A stretch of 18,606 nt of DNA from Goniomonas avonlea (GCA_003573635.1 QUTJ01031779.1:1-18606), one strand, 5' to 3'; counted from the first letter of the stretch, positions 1-9,060 are shown. Numbers and translations: made by a program. Notes: a model not told the origin generated them from the sequence alone.

Positions 1-418
1 CGTCGACGACGATTGTGTTGCACTCAGCGGCGTGAAGCGCTCTCAACCGGAGCCGGCAGAGGGGTTCACTGGCTTGCCAGATTTTGGTGTCGATGACAGC
101 ACATTTTTCGACCAGGCACAGCGAGGACTTGTGGCAGCAAATGCATGCGCGACACAACTTCAGCAGGCTTTCTTAGTATCACGTGGCAAATCCGAGGAAG
201 AGACAAAGCAGCGCCAGCTTTTAGCAATGAGCATCGTTTACAATTCATGGGCCACCACCATGGTCATTTCCTCTGGTTTGTTGTCCGCTTTTGGTCCCCA
301 TGAACCATCAGGCGTGCCAACTGCTGCAGTTAACGGAACCAAGACCGTTGCCAAGCACGAGGGAACGGTTGAGAAGACCGCTTCATCCACAGAAAGTGAA
401 TCCTCCGACTCCGACTAG
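1..418 (+). CDS. 3' end of an unrecognised protein-coding gene (5' truncated)
   Basis: The frame is open from base 2 to a TAG at 416-418, about 138 codons, and continues off the left edge. No in-frame ATG lies at the beginning, only a GTG at 32, so this is probably a last exon. The visible protein has an acidic/polar lead-in, a central stretch rich in Q, A and L (probably helical, around QRQLLAMSIVYNSW and the following hydrophobic TTMVISSGLLSAFG), then a T/S/E tail ending in SSTESESSDSD, a typical casein-kinase-type acidic serine tail. I do not recognise the family. The gene converges on IMP1, with 225 bp between the two stop codons. Confidence 0.6.
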   Translation, partial: VDDDCVALSGVKRSQPEPAEGFTGLPDFGVDDSTFFDQAQRGLVAANACATQLQQAFLVSRGKSEEETKQRQLLAMSIVYNSWATTMVISSGLLSAFGPHEPSGVPTAAVNGTKTVAKHEGTVEKTASSTESESSDSD

Positions 419-643
419 CCGCCATCTCAACAGCTGTGCCAATTAAGCAACATTCAATCCGTGTCAGGTGCACGATGCGTGCTTCCTGTTCATGATATTC
501 TAATACAAGGGCACTATTGATGGTGATGGTGACTCCAACCAGGTTGTCTCTTGGATTCGGGTGACGACCAAGATTGGCATACAAAAGAGGGAAGCGATAA
601 GGCAAGGTATCAAACACATGAACACACGGTTACGGTACATTGC

Positions 644-1299
644 TCAGTTAAATCTATACTCCGGTGGTGGACCTGACCGAATGAAACCCGCCTCCGTGAG
701 CGGCCAGAGCTGCACAATAAGAGTCAAATCAGTGACTTAGGTTGTTGTCTCACCTTCATAATAACCTTGCCTCGAACCAGCCCGATGGGCACTGATCCGT
801 AGTTGCGCGAATCGTTGGAGTTTCGCAAATTATCTCCTTGCAACCACACATGCCCTGGCTTGACCTGCGCAATATCTCTTAGAGAACGACGAAAACTACG
901 AACGAATGCCGCTCACAGTGATCTGTCTGGAAAACTCGACCGAATTTGAACGCCGTACGTCCACCACGTCACCTGGCTGCAGCAGGGTTGAGCAAGTGGA
1001 ATTTTCCGGGAAAAAAAACGGACCATGCCGATGATCCGCTTGCATACAATTAGTTTGGGCTCATTGGGGGATTTTGCGATGACGACGTCACCGTATTTGA
1101 GTCTATTGTATCTATTGGAAAAATGCTCCACAAGGACGATGTCGCCCTCCTGGTTGAAAGTTGGCAACATGGATGGTCCAAGACACATGGTAGCCCCGGC
1201 TACATACTCGTCCAAAATGTGAATGAAACAAGCGAGCTGCACGAGGATCCCGCACTGCTGCCACGCCGAGAGGTCTTTGCGAGGCAGTGGCGTCCTCAT
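644..1299 (-). CDS. IMP1: Mitochondrial inner membrane protease subunit 1 (IMP1/IMMP1L, peptidase family S26)
   Basis: Membrane-bound Ser/Lys signal peptidase that removes sorting peptides from proteins delivered to the intermembrane space. Exons on the minus strand are 1299-1024, 976-917, 864-754 and 709-644; introns are 47, 52 and 44 nt, all GT-AG. They join without phase conflict into about 170 residues, the usual IMP1 size. Residues 35-48 carry [14 protein letters not shown] with nucleophile Ser43. KRIIGM, with general base Lys87, ends exon 1. Exon 3 holds the signal peptidase signature [14 protein letters not shown] (122-135) followed by the IMP-typical GLVRG and LWPL. A hydrophobic helix ([12 protein letters not shown], about 18-29) is the expected membrane anchor. 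The ATG at 1299 is preferred because upstream in-frame starts are only GTG. The start codon lies 82 bp from that of the divergent chagasin-like gene. Confidence 0.93.
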
Positions 1300-1381
1300 G
1301 GTCTCGTGCACTAGCGCAGAACGCACGATTGAGAATTCATACAGTCTTTGATCAGATGTGCGTCAGGATCTTCGCCAAAGA
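1300..1381. promoter_or_regulatory. Divergent promoter region between IMP1 and the chagasin-like gene
   Basis: Only 82 bp separate the two start codons of these head-to-head genes, so both promoters and both 5' UTRs must fit here or overlap the opposite gene. No TATA box or recognised motif is evident. The assignment is by position only. Confidence 0.5.
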
Positions 1382-1799
1382 ATGCTGCGGACCTTGTGCC
1401 TTCTGCTTCTTTGTGGGGCCTGCCTTGCTAAGCCATTTGTGATGCATTTCCAACAGCAAGATGAGCAGGCACATGTTGAGCTGGCAATTGGCGACACGCT
1501 TGAGTTGACATTCTTTGGGCTTCTGAGCACCGGCTACTCCTGGTTCAACCTGACGGAGCCGACAACACTGATTCCCACAGGGTATTTGAAACAAGAGGTC
1601 CCCCCAGACAATTTTGGGTGGAATTACACTGCTGCTCATGCTGGCCGAGAGAAGTTAGAGTTTGTTTCCAAGCGGCCGTGGGACACAGCCCCTGCTGGTA
1701 AGTGTTGAGACGCTGTTGATGGTCTCATGAACTGAATGTCCCCCAGACACTGTCAACATCACTGTGACCGTCAGCGCCGAGAGCATCGCGAGTACGTAA
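1382..1799 (+). CDS. Secreted chagasin-like cysteine protease inhibitor (family I42)
   Basis: Chagasin-type proteins are small immunoglobulin-fold inhibitors of papain-like (C1) proteases. Two exons, 1382-1697 and 1747-1799, flank a 49-nt intron with a GTAAGT donor; the spliced product is 122 residues (chagasin is about 110 plus leader). Residues 1-16 (MLRTLCLLLLCGACLA) form a clear signal peptide. GDTLELTFF (38-46) precedes the TGYSW loop (50-54), matching the family NPTTGYxW loop, and RPW (98-100) matches the third contact loop. After the intron, TVNITVTV supplies the last beta strand. The first Asn-Pro is replaced (LLSTGY), and the glycine-rich middle loop is not obvious, the nearest match being NFGWNY. 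Three N-glycosylation sequons (NLT, NYT, NIT) fit a secreted protein. The ATG at 1382 is used because the upstream in-frame start is GTG. The target, endogenous or foreign, cannot be read from sequence. Confidence 0.8.
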
Positions 1800-1897
1800 A
1801 TTGTGACATAATTATTGGTTGTGCTTTGAACCGAATGAAATTCATCCACACACGCACAATCTCGCGTTGATCTAGCATGTTTCGGGCATAAAAGACA

Positions 1898-4800
1898 TTA
1901 GGAGGATCCCGATTCGAGTTTTGTCAAGGGCAACCACTCTCGAATCTGATCCATAATGTCTCGTTCGCCCAGTGCCCGTTGGAACGTCTTTGCAGTGGAC
2001 GACGCCCATTTGCTCATTTCGCTGTCGTCCAACTCCATGAACCAACACATGCAATACTTAGGCTTGCAGGGCTGAATCATGCCATCATCGCCCACCTGGA
2101 GGGTCTGTTTACAGTTTTAAAGAGGAAGAAGGAACGTCGCGCAACTCTCCTGATGTAGAGTTGGAGGCCATGAGATCAGAAGGGACTGAGCTGGAGGGAG
2201 CCGGTCATGGAAGGGGAAGAGGCACAACTGGAGAGAGGGAAGACGAGCGAGCGCGCACCGACACTGCGGCATCTCGCAACTCCTTCATCTGGCTCAGCTC
2301 CTGGCGTAGCGTGGCACACACTTTCGCACCCTCGGCAGCGTCCGGAGTCCCGAATAGGCGCTGGCACAGTGGAGTGTGCTTCAGGGCGTGCTGTATTGGT
2401 GTTAAAGGACAGTTTACATTGTGTGTGGCTTGTCGTCTGGCCTGCAACAGACTCGCCTAGCTGTCTCCTGCCTCGCTCTGTCATTGCATCTGTCAACACG
2501 CTGCAACGACAGTCAGGCAAAGGGTAGGCAGACAGAGCCAAACAGTCATACATACGACGCCTCTAAGGTAGGTGTTGGGATGAATCCCCCAGCAGAAGTT
2601 TGGAAGACTGAAAGCCTCATCACGGAACAACTCGCTGTCGAACTGCGTTCTTCCTGAAGCTTAATTGCTGCTCGCGGTTACCCACCCGGGTTATATTGCA
2701 CCAGACCGTGTTCCATTCAAACCGAAAGATGGTCGGGAGGACCTTGCAAACTCCGTGTGCCACTGACCTGTGTGAAGGCCGGCCGCTCCAAGGCAAACGC
2801 ACGCCTGAGCGCTTCCTCACTCATACGCCAAGCTGGTGGTAGGGGTGCCTGCGGCCTGTGCAGCGATGAGATTCGCATTTTCTACGGCAGCGGCAACAAC
2901 CTGCTCGGACACCATTTCCTTGGACACCATTTCTGAAAATAACAACTTGAGAGAGGGAGGGGGAGAGGGGGAGAGGGGAGAGGGGAGAGAGAGGGAGAGG
3001 AGAGAGGGAGAGGAGAGAGGGAGAGGGAGAGGGGAGTGAGAGGGAGGGCTGGGGGTGGAAGAGAGTAACGCACAGAGCGTAGTAGTCTGAGTGGTCCATG
3101 AAGTGTGTACAAGGCGCGTCCGCTTGCAAGTTCCACATCCCTGTTTGGTCCGCACCGAGCTCCTCTGACACAACCCCGTCGCCGACACCGCTGCTGTGAA
3201 ACAGCGCTCTTGGCTCGAACTCTGCCGACAGACCATACCTGCGCAACAGGGCGCGGTCAAACAGAGCAGCAGGCGAGAGCTTTGGAGGACCATGACAAAC
3301 CCCATCACGGAACGACTCTATCCCGAACGCGCGGGGGAGAGGCTTGTCTCTGGTCTGTGGTCGCTGTGTGCTGAGTGGTGAGTGTTGTGTGTTGTGTGTC
3401 GTGTGGTGAATGGTGTGTGGCGAGTGAAGTGTTGTGGTCTCTCGTCAGAGAACAGGGTTGCGACCGCGGGGAAAAGGTCACTCACTTGTGCAAGAGCATT
3501 CGCATGCTTTTGCCATATCCAGAAGCGTGCGCGTGGTCGGGGACAATTCCACTGTCGTCCAAGTCAGCATGACACAACGCGTCGCATTAACGCCCCTCGA
3601 ACATGCGACACCATGTCGAGAAGCACGCGTTGAGAGAGAGGGGAGAGAGGGCGAGTATTCAAGCATTCAAGCGAGAGAGAGAGAGAAAGAGTATTCCAAG
3701 GAGTGAGAGACACCATGTCGAGAAGCACGCGTAAACAGAGCTGACAGACTAATCAGGTGTCTCGGAAATCCACGCAGCGACAAAGCTCCCGCCACTCACA
3801 GGCAGTCACACAGTGATTTTTCCGACCTGAAATTCATGCCGTCATAAGCGTCGAACATTCTCGACTGTCGCTGCCGCACAGCCAAAACGCAGCGCTCTCC
3901 CTCCCAACCGGTTGCAGGGTTGGTGCCCACATACTGCATGCCTGCGGGCAAGTCAATGTCCCCTGTCACGTCTGTTCGCCTCCCCCCCCTCTCTATGTGC
4001 GTGTGGCGCCCACACTGGACACATCTCTCAACTATCTCTGCGCGGACAGGCTGTTTCAATAATATCTCTCCTCTCTCCTCTCTGACTCTCTGTGTATAAC
4101 CTGTGTCTTGTCTGTTAAAACCCCACCAGAATCCACAATGCCATAAAACTGCACAGTCCCGTACGGCTCGTCCTCCAGCTCCACCAGCCTTTGTATCAGC
4201 TTTTGTATGCAGAGCTCTCGCAGGGCATCGGCGAAGTTGAGAAGGCCTGTCACCTGAGTGCCACACGTCAAGCCTGTCAAAGCGGCAAAGAAACGCCAGG
4301 AGTGTCACATGTCTAGCCCCTCTTGAGAACAACTCTGTGAGCTGGACGGTGTCTTCTTTGACAGTTGCAACGGGAGAGGAGAGAAGGGAAGAGAGAAGAG
4401 AAGTGAAGAGGGGAAGAGAGGAGGGAGACACAAGGGACCCTGGCCACGCGTCCTCCTTACCTTTGGGTGCGACACATCCGCACGCGCATGTGTCCCCACC
4501 CCTTGGCCTCCACCATCACAGCCGTGACCGAACCGTCTGCTCCAATATTGTAGGCGTTATCCACAAAAAAAGTTGCGGCACGACCACCGCTGCGCATGCG
4601 AAGGGCTGTCTTGGACCTGCAGACGCTCAGGGGTGAACGGGGATGGAGTTGTTGTTGCCAGGTACATCTGACGGCGTGTGTCTCGTTGTGCGCGGGCACG
4701 CTTATTCCAGGAGACGTCCGAGCTGTCCTCCTGTGTGTGTTTCCTGTTCCTGTGTGTGTGCCCTCGTGCACTGTTGTGACCTGTGGGTCTGTGTCTGCTT

Positions 4801-6276
4801 ATTCTTGTGTGTGCCCAGGCTGAGCCTAACAGGCTCTACAAAGCGTGCGCTTTCTCTCCTCTTCAAGAGAAGATGCTGCCGAGATGCTGTCTAGATGCTG
4901 CTCAAGAGATGATGCTGCCTCTGCAAGAATCATCAAGTCTCTGCGGGTCTGTTCAGCTGCACGTGGTCGCGTGGCGGCGGATGGTGCCGTCGTGAAGATT
5001 TGGCAGGGTTCGGCCCTCTGGTTGGGAGCGAAACCATTGTCTCAAACACAGTCGCGGTAGGGTGTATGATGATGTGGTGTGGTGGTGGCATGGTGGCATG
5101 GTGGCGTGGCGTGGTAGGAATGGGGTGGCGGCGAGGAGATATGGTGACGGGGAGGGCGCGCCTGGTGCGGTCGACAACGCTGTCCACATCCGTGATTCCC
5201 AGCAAGTTGGCGTGGTCACCACCCGCTTCGATCCTGCGACTAGTGTTAGCACCAAAGTCCCAGCAAAACCCTCGTCAAGATCCTTGTGTGGCAGGCAGAT
5301 ACTTCCAATTTAGTTCGTGTTGCTACGCAGGAAGTCGCCTGGGCAAAGAACGGGTATCTGGACACTGCGCGGCAAACCCGATCTCTATTTGACCCAAGAA
5401 CGGCGATTCGGGAGCAACTGCGCCAAGAACCAACGATGGGCTTGATTCTGATCCCAGAGTCTCTCAGTTGGGCCCGCTCAATTCGAATGTGAAGGGTACG
5501 AATGCTCGAGGGCGTACCGACGCGTTGAGCCTTCAGACAGGTAAGCAACATTGTCCAGCAGCCACTCATCAATTTGTGAGTCAGTCAGCTCATGTAGCTG
5601 TGCGGCAAAGTCGCGACGAAGCAATGTGTAGTCTGCCGTCAGCACCTGGGCGCGCGTGTCGTGCTCGTGCAACACGGCAGAGAAAGCTTGTCACCTTTGC
5701 GCCACGGAGGCGGTAGAACCGTTCTTCAACCACGTCATAATCGTTTGCGGCGTTTCCTGCTGCATTTTCTATAGTGCCACCTCCAAAGTCGTCAGGTAGA
5801 CCGCGCCAAAAGTAACCGTGGCCCAGCCATTCCGCTGCGCGGTTGAAGGAGCCCCAGCAGGACCACGCGGCTGAGTCCTCCACAAATTCACCAGGTGTGG
5901 GAGGCGGCAGTAATGCTGGGTTGTGGCGTCGTTCCAGAGCGCCGAGTTCGGCACGTGGCCAGAATTCGCGGTCCCGGACTCGAAGTCTCACCTTCAGATT
6001 ATACCTACGATGACCAATCACTCCAAAAACAAACAACAAACAGGAGGACAGAACATGCCAGGACAAACACTGTTTGAGGATTTTTGCAACTGCAACAAGC
6101 TCTGAAGGAGCCTGGGCTCTGGTGTAGGTGGCGACACACAGCCGAAGGGCCTCCAGCCAGATCACTCTCGGGGCTGCCTGTCCAAGCTTGCCGAGCTCTG
6201 GCCTCAGACAAAATGGCCTGGCGAGCGCAATAAACAGTCCTAGCCTGGAACACGAGTTCTTCAAATCCTGGAGCAT
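1898..6276 (-). CDS. Large unrecognised multi-exon protein with an N-terminal membrane segment
   Basis: I do not recognise this family. Well-supported minus-strand exons are 6276-5695, 5645-about 5541, 5233-about 5147, about 4962-4851, 4616-4461, 4253-4127, 3941-3827, 3238-3074, 2932-2821, 2767-about 2690, 2653-2556, 2441-2259 and 2095-1898 (TAA). Most have clean GT-AG borders and matching phases; introns of 49 and 53 nt are clear. The N-terminal exon (194 codons) encodes hydrophobic segments near residues 13-22 and the helix LSSCLLFVFGVIGH, then a soluble part with FYRLRGAK. Later exons include YGTVQFYGIVDSGG, FDAYDGMNFRYG, SLPNFCWGIHPNTYLRG and a C-terminal REWLPLTKL. A further exon-like stretch (EDTVQLTELFSRGARHV) lies near 4370-4290. 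Two or three junctions, around 4460-4250, 3074-2932 and 2690-2653, do not keep phase in my hands, so exon borders there are unsettled and one gene versus two is not proven. Several introns are packed with GA/CT-rich repeats. Confidence 0.55.
2949..3048 (+). repeat. Polypurine (GAGAGG-like) low-complexity tract
   Basis: About 100 bases of nearly pure G/A on the plus strand with irregular GAGAGG/GGGAGA units. It lies inside an intron of the minus-strand gene, where it appears as a pyrimidine tract shortly before the acceptor at 2933. Confidence 0.9.
3607..3732 (+). repeat. Pair of identical 24-bp direct repeats flanking a GA-rich spacer
   Basis: The 24-mer at 3607-3630 recurs identically at 3709-3732 (core CACCATGTCGAGAAGCACGC). 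The 78-bp spacer is GA-rich and itself repeats GAGTATTC/ATTCAAGC-like pieces. It sits in an intron-like part (3239-3826) of the minus-strand gene where I see no convincing exon. Confidence 0.85.
4371..4431 (+). repeat. GA-rich low-complexity tract
   Basis: Purine-only plus-strand stretch of GAGA/GAAG units inside an intron of the minus-strand gene, just downstream of the GTAAGG donor at 4460. Confidence 0.8.
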
Positions 6277-6476
6277 CAAATGTGAACTGTGGGCCGGCGC
6301 CCATTCTTGGGCTTGCCATCACCGGCCAGTGCCGCTGCTCAGCGTATGGCAAAATTCCATATACGCAATAGCCTAATAATATCCGCCCGCCTTATTTCAA
6401 CGGAATTTACAACCCAAGACAGCGTTGACGTGTTTGACCTGCCAGCGTGGGTTTGCCCCACATTTCTCGTCGGGCC
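6277..6476. promoter_or_regulatory. Divergent promoter region, unrecognised membrane protein / lysine-rich protein
   Basis: 200 bp separate the ATG at 6276 (minus) from the ATG at 6477 (plus). An alternative minus-strand ATG at 6319 in another frame (MASPRMGAG...) lies inside it. No TATA or other recognised box is seen; the call is positional. Confidence 0.4.
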
Positions 6477-7415
6477 ATGGGACGACTTTTGCTGGGGGTC
6501 GCCTTGCTCGGCCTCCTGTGCCTTGCGCATTGTGAAGATGCGAAGGTTCCAGTTCCAGATGCGGCTGCCACACCAGCTGCGCCTGAGTCTGCTGCGCCTC
6601 CGGCAGAGGCAGAGGCACCTGCGCAGCCGGACGAGAATCTCGCCCAGATGATTACAAAACTCGCTGCCCTCAAAAAAGATTTGAAGGCAGAGAAGAGCCA
6701 TGTGCAACATCTCGTCGCACTACGGTCTAAGGGTGGTGACGATACTGCTGACCAGGAAATGTTGCAGTTGGAGACCCAGTTTCGTGCTGTCAGCCTTGAG
6801 ACAGAGCTTCAAAGCGCCAAGGACCGTGTGAAGTTGCTGCGCAAGGGTGTGAAAAAACTGAAGAAAAAGGTCAAGAAGTTGAAGCGCAAGGGTAAGAAGA
6901 AGAAGAAGAAGAAGAAGACCAAGAAGAAGAAGAAGAAGAAGAAGACCAAGAAGAAGAAGAAGAAGAAGAAGAAGAAGGCGGTGGTCGCTACGAACGGCAC
7001 TGAAGTGGATGGTGAGGCCGTGAACGGCACCGCGGCCAAGGCGAAGGCCAAGAAGAAGAAGAACAAGAAGAGCAAGAAACGCCGCGCCAAAAAGAAGAAG
7101 AAGAAGAAGAAGAAGGCCAAGAAGAAGAAGGCTAAGGGGACCGTGGGCAATTCCACGAATACCACCGACACCGAAGCCAGTGGGAATGCAACTGCGACGA
7201 AGAAGAAGAAGAAGAAGAAGTCCAAGAAGGCGCGCAAGAAGGGCAAGAAAGGCAAGAAGGGCAAGAAGAAGAAGAAGAAGGGCAAGAAGGGCAAGAAGAA
7301 GAAGAAGAAGAAGAAGAAGAAGAAGAAGAGCAAGAAGGACAAGAGCGCGACAAACACCACGGAGGCGCCTGCAGCAGAGCCGGCTGCGACTCCTGCTCCC
7401 GCCCCTGTGTCTTAG
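6477..7415 (+). CDS. Secreted lysine-block protein with N-glycosylated linkers
   Basis: Single-exon ORF of 312 residues; the ATG at 6477 sits in a good context (GCCATGG), while the longer frame starts only with GTG. Residues 1-19 (MGRLLLGVALLGLLCLAHC) are a signal peptide. Residues 20-52 are Ala/Pro/Glu-rich, and about 53-135 look like a heptad coiled coil (LAQMITKLAALKKDL, LETELQSAKDRVKLL). Then come three lysine blocks (about 124-167, 189-220, 242-289) broken by T, G, R, S and A. Each block is followed by a linker bearing N-glycosylation sequons: NGT x2; NST, NTT, NAT; NTT. Lysine is encoded almost only by AAG. I know no exact family. Signal peptide, sequons and dense lysine suggest a polycationic extracellular or wall-associated protein, in principle able to bind polyanions or template minerals as silaffins do, but that function is inference. 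A nuclear or nucleolar role is less likely given the signal peptide. Confidence 0.8.
   Translation: MGRLLLGVALLGLLCLAHCEDAKVPVPDAAATPAAPESAAPPAEAEAPAQPDENLAQMITKLAALKKDLKAEKSHVQHLVALRSKGGDDTADQEMLQLETQFRAVSLETELQSAKDRVKLLRKGVKKLKKKVKKLKRKGKKKKKKKKTKKKKKKKKTKKKKKKKKKKAVVATNGTEVDGEAVNGTAAKAKAKKKKNKKSKKRRAKKKKKKKKKAKKKKAKGTVGNSTNTTDTEASGNATATKKKKKKKSKKARKKGKKGKKGKKKKKKGKKGKKKKKKKKKKKKSKKDKSATNTTEAPAAEPAATPAPAPVS
6889..7345 (+). repeat. (AAG)n trinucleotide tracts encoding polylysine
   Basis: Several interrupted AAG runs, the longest around 6889-6976, 7094-7134, 7197-7219 and 7263-7328, inside the lysine-rich gene. In-frame interruptions (ACC, GGC, GCC, TCC) keep the frame open, and length is likely variable between strains. 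Confidence 0.9.
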
Positions 7416-7717
7416 ACCCCCATGAGGTCGGCAGGGCCTACGTGTCTTGTCCACCTCCACCTGCAATGCTAATCCCTCTAGTGCGTGGGAATAGCAGGCC
7501 TTGCGCTGGTAGCCAGCCTCAACTCTGTCTGGCATTAAGGCGCCGTGCATTAAGCGCCGTGCACCGACGGGCCAGAACCGGACGCGTGTGTGCTCCAGCA
7601 CTTCGTAGCATTCCGCCACCACTGGGTGCTGTACACTAGGAGTTGACAAGGATATCAGCACTCGCGCCGCAACCGCGCGTGCGTCATTGATGGGACTGAT
7701 TACCAAGCAATTTTTCA

Positions 7718-7782
7718 ATGAACGCAGTTCAGGTTGCCTTGCTCATGTCGGGTTGCCTTGCTCATGAACGCAGTTCAGGTTG
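7718..7782 (+). repeat. Interleaved direct repeats downstream of the lysine-rich gene
   Basis: The 19-mer ATGAACGCAGTTCAGGTTG occurs at 7718-7736 and 7764-7782, and GGTTGCCTTGCTCATG occurs at 7732-7747 and 7751-7766. The two repeats overlap, which suggests a nested local duplication. Confidence 0.9.
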
Positions 7783-7820
7783 GGGCTTCTTGACGTGCCG
7801 GGTACAGATTGAATGCGTGA

Positions 7821-7930
7821 GGAGCGTTGTTTGATCAGTACGCACCAGATCGAACAACGCTCCTTGTGATAATTGTTACCCAGAGTTGTAACAATGGTGC
7901 GTACTGAACATCCATTGTTACACTCTGGGT
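7821..7930. other. Two adjacent hairpins with mutually complementary loops
   Basis: Hairpin 1: arm GGAGCGTTGTTTGATC (7821-7836) pairs with 7848-7863 at 15 of 16 positions across an 11-nt loop. Hairpin 2: arm 7878-7897 pairs with 7912-7930 with a single bulged T across a 14-nt loop. Loop 1 with its closing base (CAGTACGCACCA, 7836-7847) is the exact reverse complement of TGGTGCGTACTG (7895-7906) spanning loop 2. It lies between two convergent genes, so it could act in transcript 3' ends, be a remnant of a small inverted-repeat element, or encode a structured RNA. Confidence 0.85.
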
Positions 7931-8109
7931 GGACATATTTGCCACAGGCATTTCAAGGATGAGAGATTGATGTGAGATGAGATACGATGCCGGAGAGGAG
8001 AACTTTCATTCGCGCCTCTCAATCTTAAGTTGCTTGATTCTAAACATAAGGGCCACCGCTGCGAGGTCATCATGAACACAATAATCACGAAATAGCTTGG
8101 TCCGTTGCA

Positions 8110-9060
8110 TCATCCGGTAGCAGCCTGCCCCTGGGGGTTGTACTGATACTGATGGTACTGCGACTGCGCCTGAAACAAAGGCTGCACCTCCTTGGAGCTG
8201 GACGGGTAGCCACCGTGTGGCTGGTGTTGCTGTAATGGCTGATATTGACCTCCCTGCTGGCTCTGGTACCCATATGATGATGGCTGGCCCCACTGCTGCT
8301 GTGGTTGCGCCTGCTGCTGCTGGAGCTGCGATGGTTGCGTATACTGTTGACTGTCCAGGCTCGACTGAAACTGGTGCTGCTGTGGTGTCGCTTCCGGAGC
8401 GTGAAATCGCTGAGGGGGTGCAGCCTGTGGGTACAGCTGTTGCGGGGCCTGACTGTGAGGCTGCTGTGGTTGGTGGAACGCAGGACCGGTCTGCTGCTGC
8501 TGGATATGCTGCTGACCGGTCTGCTGCTGGAACACAGCACCGCTTTGCTGCGGCTGCTGTTGTTGGAGACGCTGCTGTTGGTGATGGAATGGTGCGCCAG
8601 TGTGGGGTTGCTGCTGCTGCAATCCACAGCCGCTGTTGTGTGCGGGAACCGGTGGCGGGGCGTGCGCGGGGGGTGGTAGCACTGCGAGAAGGTCGGCGCC
8701 TCCTCCACCAGATCCAAGAACGCTCGGGGCACTCTGTGGGAGTGTATCAGGGAACCGCTCAGCAAACGCGGCGGGGACCGGGAGAGCCAGAAGCAGACGC
8801 ATAGATGACTGTAAGCTGAGCACACAGGCTCCCTCTCCCTCCTTCCCTCCCTCTCCCTCTCTCTCCTCTTTGTCCCCTCCCCCCTCCTCTCTCAGTGAAG
8901 GTGTCGCCTCGCAGTTCTCAGACTGGTTGAATACCTCCTCTCTCTCGGCTGTGCCCGTGATCCCTTTCCATCCCTTTCTCTGTCCATCCCTTTCTCTGTC
9001 CATCCCTTTCTCTGTGGGCGCGTGTCCCTGCGTGTCTGTCCCTCTACGTCTGCTTGGATC

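Larger units (their letters stand above)
7416..8109. other. Convergent intergenic region
   Basis: 694 bp between the stop codons of the lysine-rich gene (+) and the LIM gene (-), holding both 3' UTRs and terminators. It contains a duplicated block (7718-7782), a small duplication of a GCATTAAG/GCGCCGTGCA piece near 7531-7563, and the twin hairpin at 7821-7930. No convincing ORF is seen and no AATAAA is evident. Confidence 0.6.

Noticed and set aside
2161-2553. Plus-strand ORFs of about 100 codons
   Set aside because: They overlap the minus-strand exon 2441-2259, which has phase-consistent splice borders and protein-like composition.
4056-4280. YGTVQFYGIVDSGG as a SelO/YdiU adenylyltransferase fragment
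   Set aside because: None of the other SelO motifs was found in neighbouring exons, and the match is too short.
6720-7718. Long minus-strand ORFs opposite the lysine-rich gene (332 and 183 codons, poly-Leu or poly-Phe)
   Set aside because: They are the complement of (AAG)n tracts, read as CTT/TTC/TCT repeats. Composition is explained by the sense gene, which has a leader, coiled coil and sequons.
8230-8640. CTG/CAG-rich DNA considered as a pathological-type triplet expansion
   Set aside because: It is a mixture of CAA and CAG glutamine codons with Pro, Ser and His between, i.e. ordinary Q-rich coding sequence.
8110-8790. ATG at about 8794 on the minus strand giving MRLLLALPVPAAFA, like a signal peptide of a separate secreted Gln-rich protein
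   Set aside because: The following sequence continues the Gln-rich style of the LIM gene, and acceptors at 8733 and 8808 join in phase to the upstream exon. It is more likely a chance hydrophobic stretch of exon or intron.
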